Source: Anastrepha obliqua (taxonomy: Eukaryota; Arthropoda; Insecta; Diptera; Tephritidae). From it: DNA of 64,000 bases. The stretch spans positions 8,928,001-8,992,000 of the forward strand of contig NC_072896.1 in the NCBI RefSeq assembly GCF_027943255.1, read 5' to 3'. The first letter of the stretch is position 1, and every line of letters begins with the position of its first letter. Shown here piece after piece: positions 46,201 to 57,110 of the stretch. The position numbers and the translations under genes were made by a program. The notes under the pieces are model-generated. The model did no database searches. It saw only the letters and a program-made list of their open reading frames with translations, and was not told where the DNA came from.

Positions 46201-47557
46201 TGCAGTTTTATAGTCCATTGAATTTTAGTATAACGAAGTTAATGTTTCAAGCGACTATAAAATGCCGTTGATTTTTGACAAATTTTTTCGTCGACGATGC
46301 TAAAGACTGCATACCTAGAAAAAAGTTGAAAGATCAAAAGAAGTTTTGACAACTTTTTGATAAAATTTGAAACTTCACGTTATACGGATTTTTGGGTAGT
46401 ATGAACTATTTCGTTTATAAGAAAAGAGTGGTGTACATATTATTTTGCAACAGGAAGAAGAAATCGTAGGAGTTAGCAGCGGAATTAGCAGCAGTTAGGC
46501 GCAAGTGCATGGCTATAATTCTTCATAAGCGGTTCACCTATATCCCTTTGATCTGCATTTTAGTAGCGAAGAGGCAATTTAGAGGAAGTTTTGTGTGATG
46601 ATGCGATGACTTTTCTAGCACAATAGTGAAAAGGTTTTCGAGGTCTGTCCAAGACAAATCTGTTAACCGGCTCTCCGCGAATTTGAAAGAATCAGCTGAT
46701 TGGCTGACATAACCGGGGCCATGAGAGCGATTTGTTAACGAAAAAACAGAGACACAAAAAAAAAATCAACACAGTCTACGATCACGCTGCTTCGTTGCCG
46801 TCTGAACCATAGATAACTAGATGTGAAACTTATTCATTTTGAGAGAGAGCGCGCCCATGAGGACGTTTAAAAACTTGGCAGCACTCACACACTATGGGAT
46901 TTTGAACAGCTGATAGGCGAAATGGCAGACTGCCAGAAGAAACGCGCCAAAAATAATAGACGAAAACAGTTCGTTTTTGCTTAATGGAGAAATGACGTGT
47001 TGAAATGTTTATAATTATTTGTCTTAAAATTAATTCAATTGAAATGTAATAATTTGAATTTAAGTGAGTTTGTAGAATCCAAAGCTCGTTATATCCTTTT
47101 CGACTTCTACTTTTAATTAGTCTTATGTACATAATGTTTTATTGAAAACTGTGTGTTGGTTTATGTAAATTTGTATATACGTAAATATTCTATGGTTGAA
47201 AAGCGTGGGTAAGGGAACTGAATTTCTGTTTGAGATATTTTACAAAAATTAAAGGTAATCTGCTTTAACTTATTCTATTCGTTGTTTGAGTTTTTTTTTT
47301 CTGTGTTATACTAAAAAATCGCCAGTATTTGTGTTTCAATGATAATAACAAATATTATTTTCAATATGTATTATGGGCCGCCCTTAATTTCTACCAAAAA
47401 ATTCATAATTCTCGCTTTGCAATGTGATAAGGAACTGAGGAACGGACGGAAGACATTTTTGCATATGGAGAAAAAAAAATATCAAAAATCAATGAATTTC
47501 GACCTAGTTCAAATTTGTGCTTTATAACATTGAATTTCAATGGGCCATAAAACTGCG
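46201..47557. mobile_element. 1.36-kb TIR element related to the fold-back MITE
   Basis: The left end TGCAGTTTTATAGTCCATTG (46201) and the reverse complement of the right end CGCAGTTTTATGGCCCATTG (47557) are inverted repeats. They continue for about 90 bp to a shared TTGATTTTTGAYA block. TA lies directly outside both ends (46199-46200 and 47558-47559). The same termini bound the 255-bp element at 25415. The interior holds no transposase motif that I recognise; the 100-residue minus frame at 46830-47132 is unknown. Two independent solo ends are possible, but spacing and orientation favour one element. Confidence 0.55.
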
Positions 47558-47559
47558 TA

Positions 47560-48799
47560 CTAAAATTTTTATTTTTTAAATTCTGATTACAAACTTTGAG
47601 ATTTTGGTGAAAACTGGTCAAATATTTATAGGTCTTTTACAGTAGTTTCAAACCTTTACTCATACAATATTTATTGTAATAAAAAATAAATATAAATTAG
47701 AAAAATAAAAGAAAAGTAGTCAAAACTGGTCAAAATGCCAAGTATCTTTAATTTTGTTGTTGGGTGTATGTGTGTCGATATGTATGTCGACATGCATGCC
47801 TGCATGCTTGTGTCCAATTGCAATTATTGTTTTTGAAAAATATGCTCTTTTGTGTATGTGTAATTAACACAATTTGATTGCATTTAATTTTTTTTTTTTT
47901 TTTTCAAACAGCAAAACAGCAGCAAATTTACCTCATTGGCTCGATGCGTGGCGAATACTAATTTGCGGATAAAAGTATTTGTGCGTAATTTGAAAATCTT
48001 CATTACAATAGCCTATAGCACGATAAGCGAGCCGTTCTGTAAACTATGTAAATACATATATACATACATATAAACATATAAGTACATGTGAACCCGGTAA
48101 GCAAAGCCGGGCGAGTTTTTGTCGGACTCTCTTCTGCAATTTTAGCTACTTTTCGCTTTCGCGAGTTAGTGCATATCTTAAACCATTTGAAATTACCGGA
48201 AAATTTGGTTTGGCAATTATGGAGTAGTTGCAGGTCTAGTCTGAGGAATAATCAAGTGTCTTAGGTCTACTGCCCACCAGAGTTGAATTTCCACAATTCC
48301 TTATTTTACTCAGGGTGGCAACTACGGATGGCATCTCGTTTAGTAGGGAATACAAATGTTTAAAGTATTTTCGATTTTTAGGGGAATGTGACCCTGAAAA
48401 GCTTTTTCTGTTCGACTAACCAAGTTATCGATTTTTCCTTTTCATGATTAGGCTGATTATTTCGAAGGATTGGCACAGTTCTTTGACTACCAATTTTTCA
48501 AAAAGGCTCTGGCTATAAATGTTTTATGGTCTACCAGCTACCGTGCAAATTCCAGTGGCCTACAGCCCAGACGTGTGAATTATAAGCCTGAGAGGTTCAG
48601 CTGCCGCGCTCCAACTCAATCGAAAGTTTTGACTAGTTTGGAGTAAACCAACCACCAGTGATGCTAATGAAAATTGTATTGCGCAGCTATTTGAAATGTA
48701 CTAATTCGTTCTTAGCACTTAGAAATTACTTCTAAGTTCTCTACAAACTCTTCAAATATCTAATACTTCTGCCTGGAAATTGCTGAGTTTAGTAGATTG
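47560..48799. other. No gene seen
   Basis: AT-rich, with a TATG/CATG-rich stretch at 47760-47810 and a T17-type tract near 47890. Confidence 0.45.
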
Positions 48800-48935
48800 G
48801 GACGGAGATAGGGACAGAACAAGTCAAAAAAAGAGATAGAGAGAGATAGGGAGAAAGATATACATACATATAGAGAGAGAGGAGAAAGATAGAGATAGAT
48901 ACAGAGCAATAATGACAGAAAGAAGATTGCGCCCA
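48800..48935. repeat. GA-rich minisatellite, outlying copy
   Basis: Contains AGAGAGAGAGGAGAAAGATA, then GAGATAGATACAGAGC, the same block found three times at 50090-50545. Confidence 0.75.
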
Positions 48936-50089
48936 ACAGAGCGTACGTGACGTCACGTTTGCTGAGTTGTGCAGTATTGCCAACCATTTGCTCTTCCCAA
49001 TAAATTTAGTACTTTTTTATACCGAAAATGCGAACATTTTGAAGTTTCGTGTTTGTTTCTTTTTTTTTAATTTAAAGCTACCGAAACTTTAGGTTAAAAC
49101 ACAAACTATATTATTAAACAAAAAAAGGTTAAAAAAGGTCACTCTGAGAAGATTTTATTGCTAATGAACATTTTTTTTTATAAAATTTGATAATTTGAAA
49201 GTGCAAATTTAATTTTTGGCTCCATTTAAGGTTATGCAAAAATATCAACTCTTCTTAAGATTGAAAAACTTTTTACACATTCTAAAAGGCCTTTGAATTT
49301 ATTGAATGCGAATTAAAACCATAGAGGTGTAATCGTTTCTTCCGGTCATCAATCCTTAGTGAGACAAAGGACATTAAGAGTTATATTCATTGTAAAAATA
49401 AACAAGAAAATACCAGAAAATACTAAAGAAACCATACTGACATTTTTACGAAAAGAGTACCTTATCTAGTTACATAACTTCAAATATAGCAAAAAAGTCG
49501 TTCCCTTAACAAAAGAGTCTCGCTTAACAAAAAAACCTCATAAATTAAATTGAACATAAGCATAACACATTTATTTAAAAAAACGCACATTTTAAAGACA
49601 ATTTGTCACGCATACAAAGTTCTTTAAGTGATTCAATAAAAATTTGTTGGGTTATTTTCTTTGAATGGGCATTTTAGTGCGTTTTTATATCCAAAGCTAG
49701 GCAACACTGCAGTAGCGAGAGAGAGATTTTATTGCCGAAAGCAGAAGAACACCAACAACACCTACAATCGCGGGCAATGCCACCAGATGTTAAAAAAAAG
49801 TAAAGCTAAATAAAACTGAGTGAATTATTTAAATAATTATTAAAAAATGTATATTTCACAAAATTATAAACATGACATTTTAAATTGAACAGCTAGAAAA
49901 ATGTCATGAAGAAAGAACTAAAACTCCGAGACTAAATAACAAAAAAAAAATGCTAAATCAAGTTACGAAAATGGTAATCTGGCCATACTGGAGCTAAAAT
50001 CACGTAACTAGTTGTCAAATTCGCTGAGCGCAAAGTAACGGGCCTACGATAGGCGCCATCTCATTATTCTTTCCATCATGGATACAGAG
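48936..50089. other. No gene seen
   Basis: AT-rich sequence between the two GA-rich blocks. No open frame of interest. Confidence 0.5.
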
Positions 50090-50186
50090 CAACAGAGAAG
50101 GAAAAGGGAAAGAGAGAGGGAGGGAGAAAGAGAGAGGAGAAGAATAGAGAAAAAAAAAGAAGAATATCTGGAGAGGGAGGAAGATT

Positions 50187-50229
<43 letters not shown>

Positions 50230-50545
50230 GAGAAAGATAGAGATAGATAGAGAGCGACATAATCTCCATAGATGGAGAGAGAAAGAAAGAGGAAGGGAGA
50301 AAGAGAGAGAAGAAGAAAGAGAAAAAGAAGAAGAATGACAGGGAGAGAGAGAAAGATTTATATATATATATAGAGAGAGAGAGGAGAAAGATAGAGAGAA
50401 GGAGTGAGAAAGAGAAAGATGAAGAATAGAGAGAAGAAGAAGAATGACAGGGAGAGGGAGAAAGATTTATATAAAAATATATATATATATAGAGAGAGAG
50501 AGAGGAGAAAGATAGAGATAGATAGAGGGCGATAGAGAAGGCTGA
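50090..50545. repeat. GA-rich minisatellite array
   Basis: Three units of roughly 130-165 bp. Each has GAAAGATTTATATA, a TATATA run, GAGAGAGAGAGGAGAAAGAT, AGAAGAAGAATGACAGGGAG, and purine-only filler. The 86-residue Glu/Arg-rich frame at 50078-50338 and its antisense partners are by-products of the repeat. Many GAGAG pentamers could bind a GAGA-factor-type protein, but that is speculative. Confidence 0.9.
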
Positions 50546-50884
50546 ATATAAAGCTCCTCTTAAAACATTTTTCTACATTGCTGGGAGTCACAGGAATAGA
50601 AGAAATTACATCCCGATAACTAAGACTATCTCAAATTTCTCATAGAATCAAGTTTCAATTTAAAAACTCAGAACGGTAGCTCTTCAAAAGCACTTCTTAA
50701 AAGGAAGCTTCATTTAAAGTGATGAAGGAAGAAGTTTGGCTCCATGTCTCATTCCAACCTAGAAATCTGTAGGTACTGTAGTTAGCGACAAACTCGAAGC
50801 TTGGAAGGAATCTTTTCAAGAAATTTCTTTAATATTTGTTGCCGCCCTGTACCATATCCAACAAGAAACTGCACTGATTGCGAT
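50546..50884. other. No gene seen
   Basis: May be the upstream remains of the non-LTR fragment that follows, but no motif could be read. Confidence 0.4.
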
Positions 50885-51145
50885 TGCTAGACGTAGTCCA
50901 TCGCCAGATTGGTCACACACTTCGCAAGCCCATGAACCATATCGTAAGGCAGGCACTACGTGTGGAGTTCCCATAATTCTTGACGATCTGGTGCTCCACC
51001 GGCGAACACTTGGCGCAGAACCATCGATAAGAAACTGGACACCGCAAGCTACAACTGGAATGATTTTTGCCGTGCAGTACCTAATGGAGTGAGATGTGGA
51101 TCTATTATGCAGACGCTATGCCGCACGAGGATATCTGATAACAGC
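50885..51145 (+). mobile_element. Non-LTR (RTE-like) C-terminal fragment
   Basis: The plus strand reads IGHTLRKPMNHIVRQALRVE, then after a frameshift GAPPANTWRRTIDKKLDTAS, YNWNDFCRAVPNGVRCGSI and MQTLCRTRIS. This matches the C-terminal tail that follows the RT in RTE-like elements (consensus WIGHTLR...ARQAL...TWRR). No RT core or 3' tail is visible. Confidence 0.65.
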
Positions 51146-51256
51146 AAATAAGGTACTAGGAAAACGGTTCAACGATGCACGATGCCTCCAAATAGGGATT
51201 TTAGTAGGGACGATGTTTCCAATAAGGATTACAGTCCAAGCAACGTGGGCATACCG

Positions 51257-51586
51257 GCGGCCGCCGTAGCCGAATGGGTTGGTGCGTGATTACCATTCGC
51301 AATTCACAGAGAGGTCGTTGGTTCGAATCTCGGTGAAAGCAAAATTAAAAAAAAAAAACATTTTTCTAATAGCGGTCGCCCCTCGGCAGGCAATGGCAAA
51401 CCTCCGAGTGTATTTCTGCCATGAAAAAGCTCCTCATAAAATGTCTGCCATTCGGAGTCGGCTTGAAACTGTAGGTCCCTCCATTTGTGGAACAACATCA
51501 AGACGCACACCACAAATAGGAGGAGGAGCTCGGCCAAACACCTAACAGAAGTGTACGCGCCAATTATTTATTTATTTTTATTTAAA
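51257..51586 (+). mobile_element. tRNA-derived SINE, full-length with 12-bp target duplication
   Basis: The 330-bp element is flanked by perfect repeats GTGGGCATACCG (51245-51256 and 51587-51598). The head resembles a tRNA gene: an A-box-like TAGCCGAATGG at 51267-51277 and a B-box GGTTCGAATCT at 51320-51330, spaced as in an internal RNA polymerase III promoter. Then come an A-rich linker, a unique body (TAATAGCGGTCGCCCCTCGG, CTCCGAGTGTATTTCTGCCA, GTGTACGCGCCAATTA) and a (TTTA)n-rich tail. The body frames (for example 51279-51545) are not genes. Perfect flanks mean a fairly recent insertion. Other copies: 37605-37933, 54884-55122, 58391-58560, perhaps 2525-2556. Confidence 0.92.
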
Positions 51587-51598
51587 GTGGGCATACCG

Positions 51599-52189
51599 CT
51601 ACAACTTGGATGATACGTGAAGTAGTTTAATACTCCTAAGAACCGCTTAGAAATTCCTCAGAAACCGCATACAAATCACATAATAATTTTGACTGTCAGG
51701 TAAATAAAAACTTAAACGACTTTTGTTTCCTAAAATTTCTCAAAGACGGCTTCAGCTATAAGCTATAAAAAGAGCTCTTATAATAACTAACCAAGAATGT
51801 AAGATTTGTCGTGATGCATCCTCAGCAACTCGCAAAACCTACCATTTTTCATTTTAGCAAACATCATCTTAAGTCAAGTAACCTATGGATTCCTATCGGA
51901 TAACTAGTAAGAGTTAAAGAATTTTCTAAGTAAGTACTAGAAGTCACTCATATATTCCCCGAAAAGAACCTCTTAAACCGCCTTTTTCCCCCTTTGGACT
52001 TCTTCAGTTCAAATATATAGTTCTTCAAAATAGTTATGCAGCATACCTCTTAGATACCTCAGAGAAAAGCTTTAAATCGTGCATATGACGTTTTGTGAAA
52101 CTGCTCTTCTCGCTTGAAAAGCTATTACTATAACATAATGAAATAAAATGATGAGATGAAACAGTTGATATCAGGTGAAAACATAGTGC
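51599..52189. other. No gene seen
   Basis: Unique AT-rich sequence downstream of the SINE. Confidence 0.5.
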
Positions 52190-52400
52190 GTTTCGCTAAA
52201 ACTCAGTGGGTGAGATGGGTTGCACACCTACTCAGGATGAACGACAGCAGAATTACGAAAAATGCCTTCAATTCTCTCTCTGGTCAGTAAAAAGCGTGGA
52301 CGACCGCCAAGAAGACGACCAAACGATGTTTATGCAGATGTACACCTTATAAATGCTGGGAGAAGCAACCCAATGAGAGCCCGAGAGCGCGTACAGAGCC
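52190..52400 (+). mobile_element. RTE-type retrotransposon C-terminal scrap
   Basis: The plus strand reads VRFAKTQWVRWVAHLLRMND, then SRITKNAFNS, and in another frame KKRGRPPRRRPNDVYADVHL. These are the WxGHxxRM and GRPxxRW blocks at the extreme C-terminus of RTE-like RT proteins. Short and broken. Confidence 0.55.
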
Positions 52401-54883
52401 CGAGCTGTGATTGCTATCATAATGTTGCCTATTGTGTTATAGTCTATAACAAATAGATTCACAATTGATTTAGAAAAGTTATGCAGTCATTCCCAGACCT
52501 CTATGTCATTATATATGACGGGATAGGTTAAGGTGGCCGCCACTTTTCACACCCTCTAGAGTCAAAGGACAAATGAGGTGGCCTCTGGTGCCAGTAAATT
52601 CATTCCTTGAAACGATATCGCAGCTGTATTTCACTGCTCTTCAGAGCGATGTAGATTTAACGCTACGCAACTTGAGTTCAGCCCATAAGTCAAACCTGCC
52701 TGAACTAAGCGACTTTTCCATATTTTTCACATATAGTGGGTGTGGAACTTTTATAAGGCTTGTAAGAAAACCCGTTTATTATCAAAGTCAAACCGTGGCA
52801 AGCCGGACGTATTACTAAAAAAATTCAACAAACTGTAAATTGTTTGTGTACTTTAGAAAGCTTAACGCTTTAAGAGTATAAAAACACAAAGATGATGAAT
52901 TAAATCTGTAGGTGAGGTTGGAAATGAACTTAAAAATGCGCATAAAAATATGACGAAATTTTCATTACTCAAAATTCATTAGTTTCTGCCGAAAATGTAA
53001 ACTTTAAAGCTTTCGAGGCTTTCTGTTTACTCATCTTAAAATTAAATTTTGAAAACTTTCACGTAGTTTGACATCAGCAACCCCAGATCTCAGTTTTCAT
53101 ACAGGGCAACATGCAAGTTTTCTTATTTGGTTCTCCCACTGAGAGTTAGCATTCTAATTCTAGCTGCTTTCGATTCACCAACCACTTAGCGAGTAGTCAA
53201 TAAAACCAAAAACTTCGCTTGCATCCAATCTTGCTTATGAATTATTTTTGTTTTGATGAACTGTTCCGTAAATCTATTGCTACTCAAAGCATCTCACCTG
53301 AATGTAAGCCAAAACGTATGAAAAGTAAATCTCAAGTTATGCTTGGTATCACTGCCCAAAGTATGTCGCTTGTAAGTTAGGCGGCTAAAAAGTATACATA
53401 AAAATGTTTCGCTTGGCGAGCAGCGAAGTTCACTAGCAAGCAGAGCAGTGGTGAATCGAAATCATCTACATTTGGAAGATTGCAACTTTAAGAGGGTTAA
53501 TAAGCAGGTGCACTGTTATATTGCATAGGTAGCCACTTAAACCGAAGATCTGGTTGCAGGCCACTTTCATCACCCACAACTTCTCAACGACTGACTTTTT
53601 AACAAAATCGGCAAACTTTCGCTCACTGGGTACGCGAGCATGTACATTGTATATATTTGCTAGTGTGTATGTGCACAATCGAATACAAGCACCACTACAC
53701 CTCCAATATGCAGTAGAAGCCGTAAAGTTAACTAAAGTCCATTTGGTTTCGACGATACCCACATATTACCTATCGTATTGTGCTTGATGTCCGTCGCCCA
53801 CGAACAGAAATTGCCTGCTCTTTTTGCAAATATTAAGCACTCATACACAAGCATGTGCAATCGTGTACATACTACAATACGTGCACACATACACATACAC
53901 TCGTACGACCACATATGCCATGTCTGCTCAATCTATTTTTACATGGAGCAAAGCTTGTGCAACACATATGGAATTTATTGATTGCACACACGCAATTTAG
54001 GCTCCATGCTATTGTCCGTTGGTTGGTTGGTTGGCTGGTCCACCATGAGTGCGCATGTGTATGTGTGTGTATGTATCATATGCATGTGTGTATGTACGTT
54101 TATTTGCATGGGAGCTGATATTTTTTAATTAAAATGCAAATATGAGCTGACGTTTGCTTAACGCATGCAATGCTTACGTTCATGACACACACACACACAC
54201 ATATATACACACGCACGCCTGCAACCTTATACAACTACGTATATGTACATTTCCGTGCAGTTGTGCAATAAATGCGAGTATGACTGGGCGTATGAGTGAC
54301 CAGAGTGCATTTTAATTTCCTCTTTTGCCCATTTTGTCTACGTTGCACGTATAAATGAAGCCGTTACTGCATTACTGCTAAATTGTATGAAGAGTTTATG
54401 CGTACAGCAGTTAATTTTTAGTGATAAGGATACCTTTTTGCAAATTTTTTTTTGTCAGATATTTGCAGTTTTCAATTGGCAAGGACTGATTTTGCCCCGA
54501 CAGTACTGTTAACAGTGAAGGGATATTCTTTAATAGAGTACAGAGGAAAATGTGGCCGTTTTGAGCTACAAAAAGGGAGATTAAATGACATATTCTGTGT
54601 CACAGCTGTGATTTTACGGCGCAAGAGGAGTTACTCTTACGTCTCTATCCATTTTAACCAAGTAATTTATTAACTTGGCCATACCAAAACGAAAAAATTA
54701 CAAAGGCTTCAGAGACAAATATATTCGATGCGATGCCTAGCGGTGGTGACATAGAGAGAGGAGGACAGGACAGAATGACTAGACTTGGCTTCATATGGAG
54801 TTTTAGCAAACGCCAGACAATAACTGGCAGAATCAAAAGAAGAAAAAGAAGACGTAATTTATTGAAATTAGAAAAATCGCTTA
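52401..54883. other. No gene seen; CA/TG microsatellites
   Basis: TG/CA and TATG runs at 54055-54110 and 54185-54215 (ACACACACACACACACACAT). A TTGG cluster at 54018-54040. No recognised domain in the open frames at 52573-52818, 53466-53762, 53554-54118 or 54452-54673. Confidence 0.45.
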
Positions 54884-55122
54884 GGTGGCCAACGTAGCCG
54901 CGAAGGTTGGTGCATGACTGCCTCTCAGAATTACACAGGTTAGAATCTCCGTACGTGAAACAGCAAAATTATATTGTAGAAAACATTATTTTCTAATAGC
55001 AGTCATCCCTCATCAGTAAATGTCGAAATTCCGAGTGTATTTCTGCCCTGAAAAAGCCCCTCTTCCTCTAAAACTGGAGGCCTCACTCAGTATTTCTGTT
55101 GTCTATGCGTCAATTATAAATA
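54884..55122 (+). mobile_element. Decayed tRNA-derived SINE copy
   Basis: It aligns to 51257-51586 from the head (GTGGCCAACGTAGCCGCGAA) through TTAGAATCTCCG at the B box, the body block TTCCGAGTGTATTTCTGCCC and AATAGCAGTCATCCCTCATC, to GCGTCAATTATAAATA at the tail. About 90 bp are lost near the end and it is clearly older than the other two full copies. A mariner begins immediately after its tail. Confidence 0.75.
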
Positions 55123-56406
55123 TTGGGTACTCGAAAAAGTCTTTTCGTATTTCTAATTAAACTTCAACTCATTTTTTTTATATTTATAATAAACTTTATT
55201 AAAGCAAATATATACCATTTTGGTCGACCAGCTTTTGCCATTTTTCTCTAGAGACATTATTCCATCAGTGTAAAACTTTTGTGGGTTCTCGGCGAAAAAC
55301 TGCGAACAGTAATTTTCACAAGCTTCTCCTGAAGCCAACTTTACTCCTTTAAGGGAGTTCTGCATTGACCGAAACAAATGGTAGTCCGATGGGCAATAGC
55401 CCTGACTATTTGGTGGATGTATCAAAACTTCCCAGGCAAGCTCTCCCAGTTTTTGCCGAGTCACCAAAGATGTGTGTGGCCTAGCGTTGTCTTGATGGAA
55501 GACGACGCCCTTTCTGCTGATCAGTTCTGGCCGTTTTTTTTCGATTGCTTACTTCAATCTCATCAGTTGTTGATAGTAAAATGTAGAATCAACCGTTCGA
55601 GCAGGATGGAGCAGCTCATAGTGGATGATTCCTTTCCAATCCCACCAAACACACAGCATAACCTTTCGAGGCGTCAATCCTGGCTTTGCGACCATTTGTT
55701 GAGCTTCACCACCCTTGCACCATGATCTTTTTCGCTCATTATTGTCGTATTTGATCCAATTTTCGTCTCCTCTTACCATTCGCTTCAGAAATGGTTCGAT
55801 TTCATTTCGTTTCAGCAAAGAATCGCAGATGTTAATTCGGTCCATTAAATTTTTTACAGACAATTCATGTGGTACCCAAACATCGAGCTTCTTTTTGCAA
55901 ACAGACTTTTTTAAATGGTTCAAAACCGTTTTATGATGAATGTTTAGTGCCTTGGCGATTCATCGCAGCTTATGTGACGGTCCTGGTCAATCTTTTCCCT
56001 AATTTCATCGACTTTTTCAACGATAGGTCGACCGGAGCGAGGTGCATCTTTCACATCGAAATTTCCAGAACGGAAGTGGGCGAACCATTGTTGTGCTACA
56101 CGAACTGATACATCATCGTCTCCGTAAACTTCACAAATTTCATTGGTGGGTTGCGTGGCCTTCTTCCCTTTTTTATACAAAAATTTCAAAATATAGCGAA
56201 TTTCTTCATTATTTTCACTCATTTTTGAACAGCTATAACTTTTTTGCAACTTCTCCGAATTTAATTTTTTTTTGGCTAAATGAAGCTTAAAATGTCACCT
56301 TTCTAACACCATATGATATGATACAATGTGATTGGTAGCACTGGAGATAGATGACTCCAACGACATCTATTGACAAAATACGAAAAGACTTTTTCGACTA
56401 CCCAAT
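55123..56406 (-). mobile_element. Mariner (irritans-like, D34D), full-length with TIRs
   Basis: The ~1284-bp element has TIRs TTGGGTACTCGAAAAAGTCT (left) and TTGGGTAGTCGAAAAAGTCT (right, reverse complement), continuing TTTCGTATTT, with TA beside both ends. The transposase starts at the ATG at 56222 (MSENNEEIRYILKFLYKKGK; SVRVAQQWFAHFRSGNFDV; APRSGRPIVEK), frameshifts near 55945, and continues KKKLDVWVPHELSVKNLMDR and VRGDENWIKYDN (first Asp). It shifts again to HQDNARPHTSLV (second Asp, near 55490), then CPSDYHLFRSM (third Asp; 34 residues between). Frameshifts make it inactive, but both termini are intact enough to be mobilised in trans. Confidence 0.92.
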
Positions 56407-56408
56407 TA

Positions 56409-57110
56409 TGGTGATCAGCGATGAGGCCCATTTTAGCTTAATGGCCACATCAGTAAGCAAAATTGACATATTTCGGATGAAGAGCAACCCAAAGCCATTC
56501 CAGAGCAGCCTTTATATCCATTGAAAGCAACCGTTTGGTGTGGCCAATGGAGCGGGCTATGAGCTGGAAAAATCATTGGCCCATATTTCTTCAAAGACGA
56601 GGCTGGTGCCAATGTAACAGTGAATGGCAAACGCTATCGCGCCATGGTAAACGACTTTTTAATGTCAAAATTGAAGTCCGTGAACTCCACAACATTTGGC
56701 TCTAACAAGATGACGCTACTTGCCATGCAGCCCATGAAACAATGGATCTATTGCGTGGTCATTTTGGTGTGTAATTTATCTCTCGTCTCGGATCAGCGGA
56801 TTGGCCACCAAGATCGTGTGATATCACACTTTTGGACTTTTATTTCTGAGTGTATGTGAAGCCTAAATGCTTTGTGGATAACCCAGGTTCGATTGAGACA
56901 TTGGAAGCCAATACAACAAAAGTTATTCACGACATATCGACCGAAGTCCTCCAGCGAGTCATTCAAAATTCGTGTTTACGGATTGCCGAATTACGGCGCA
57001 GTTGCGAGTTGCGGCCAACATTTGAAATAAATTATCTTTAAAAAATAAATATCGTGAATGATTCTATACAAAACTAATAAAGATTACGCAATCAGTTTGA
57101 ATTTTCGCTG
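56409..57110 (+). mobile_element. Decayed DD41D-type Tc1/mariner transposon, C-terminal two thirds
   Basis: It begins at the first catalytic block, VISDEAHFSLMATSVSKIDI, followed by LKATVWCGQWSGL, GPYFFKDEAGANVTVNGKRY, RAMVNDFLMSKLK, and in a shifted frame QDDATCHAAHETMDLLRGHF (second Asp). Then come WPPRSCDITLLDFYF (third Asp) and VYVKPKCFVDNPGSIETLEA up to the stop at about 57041. The N-terminal DNA-binding domain is missing. The 5' edge coincides with the right TIR of the neighbouring mariner. Confidence 0.8.

Noticed and set aside
50078..50338. 86-residue Glu/Arg-rich open frame
   Set aside because: Produced by the GA-rich minisatellite; both strands are open there for the same reason.
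51257..51340. A functional tRNA gene
   Set aside because: A- and B-box-like motifs are present, but the segment is the head of a 330-bp element with target duplications and other copies; no proper cloverleaf with a matching acceptor stem could be drawn.
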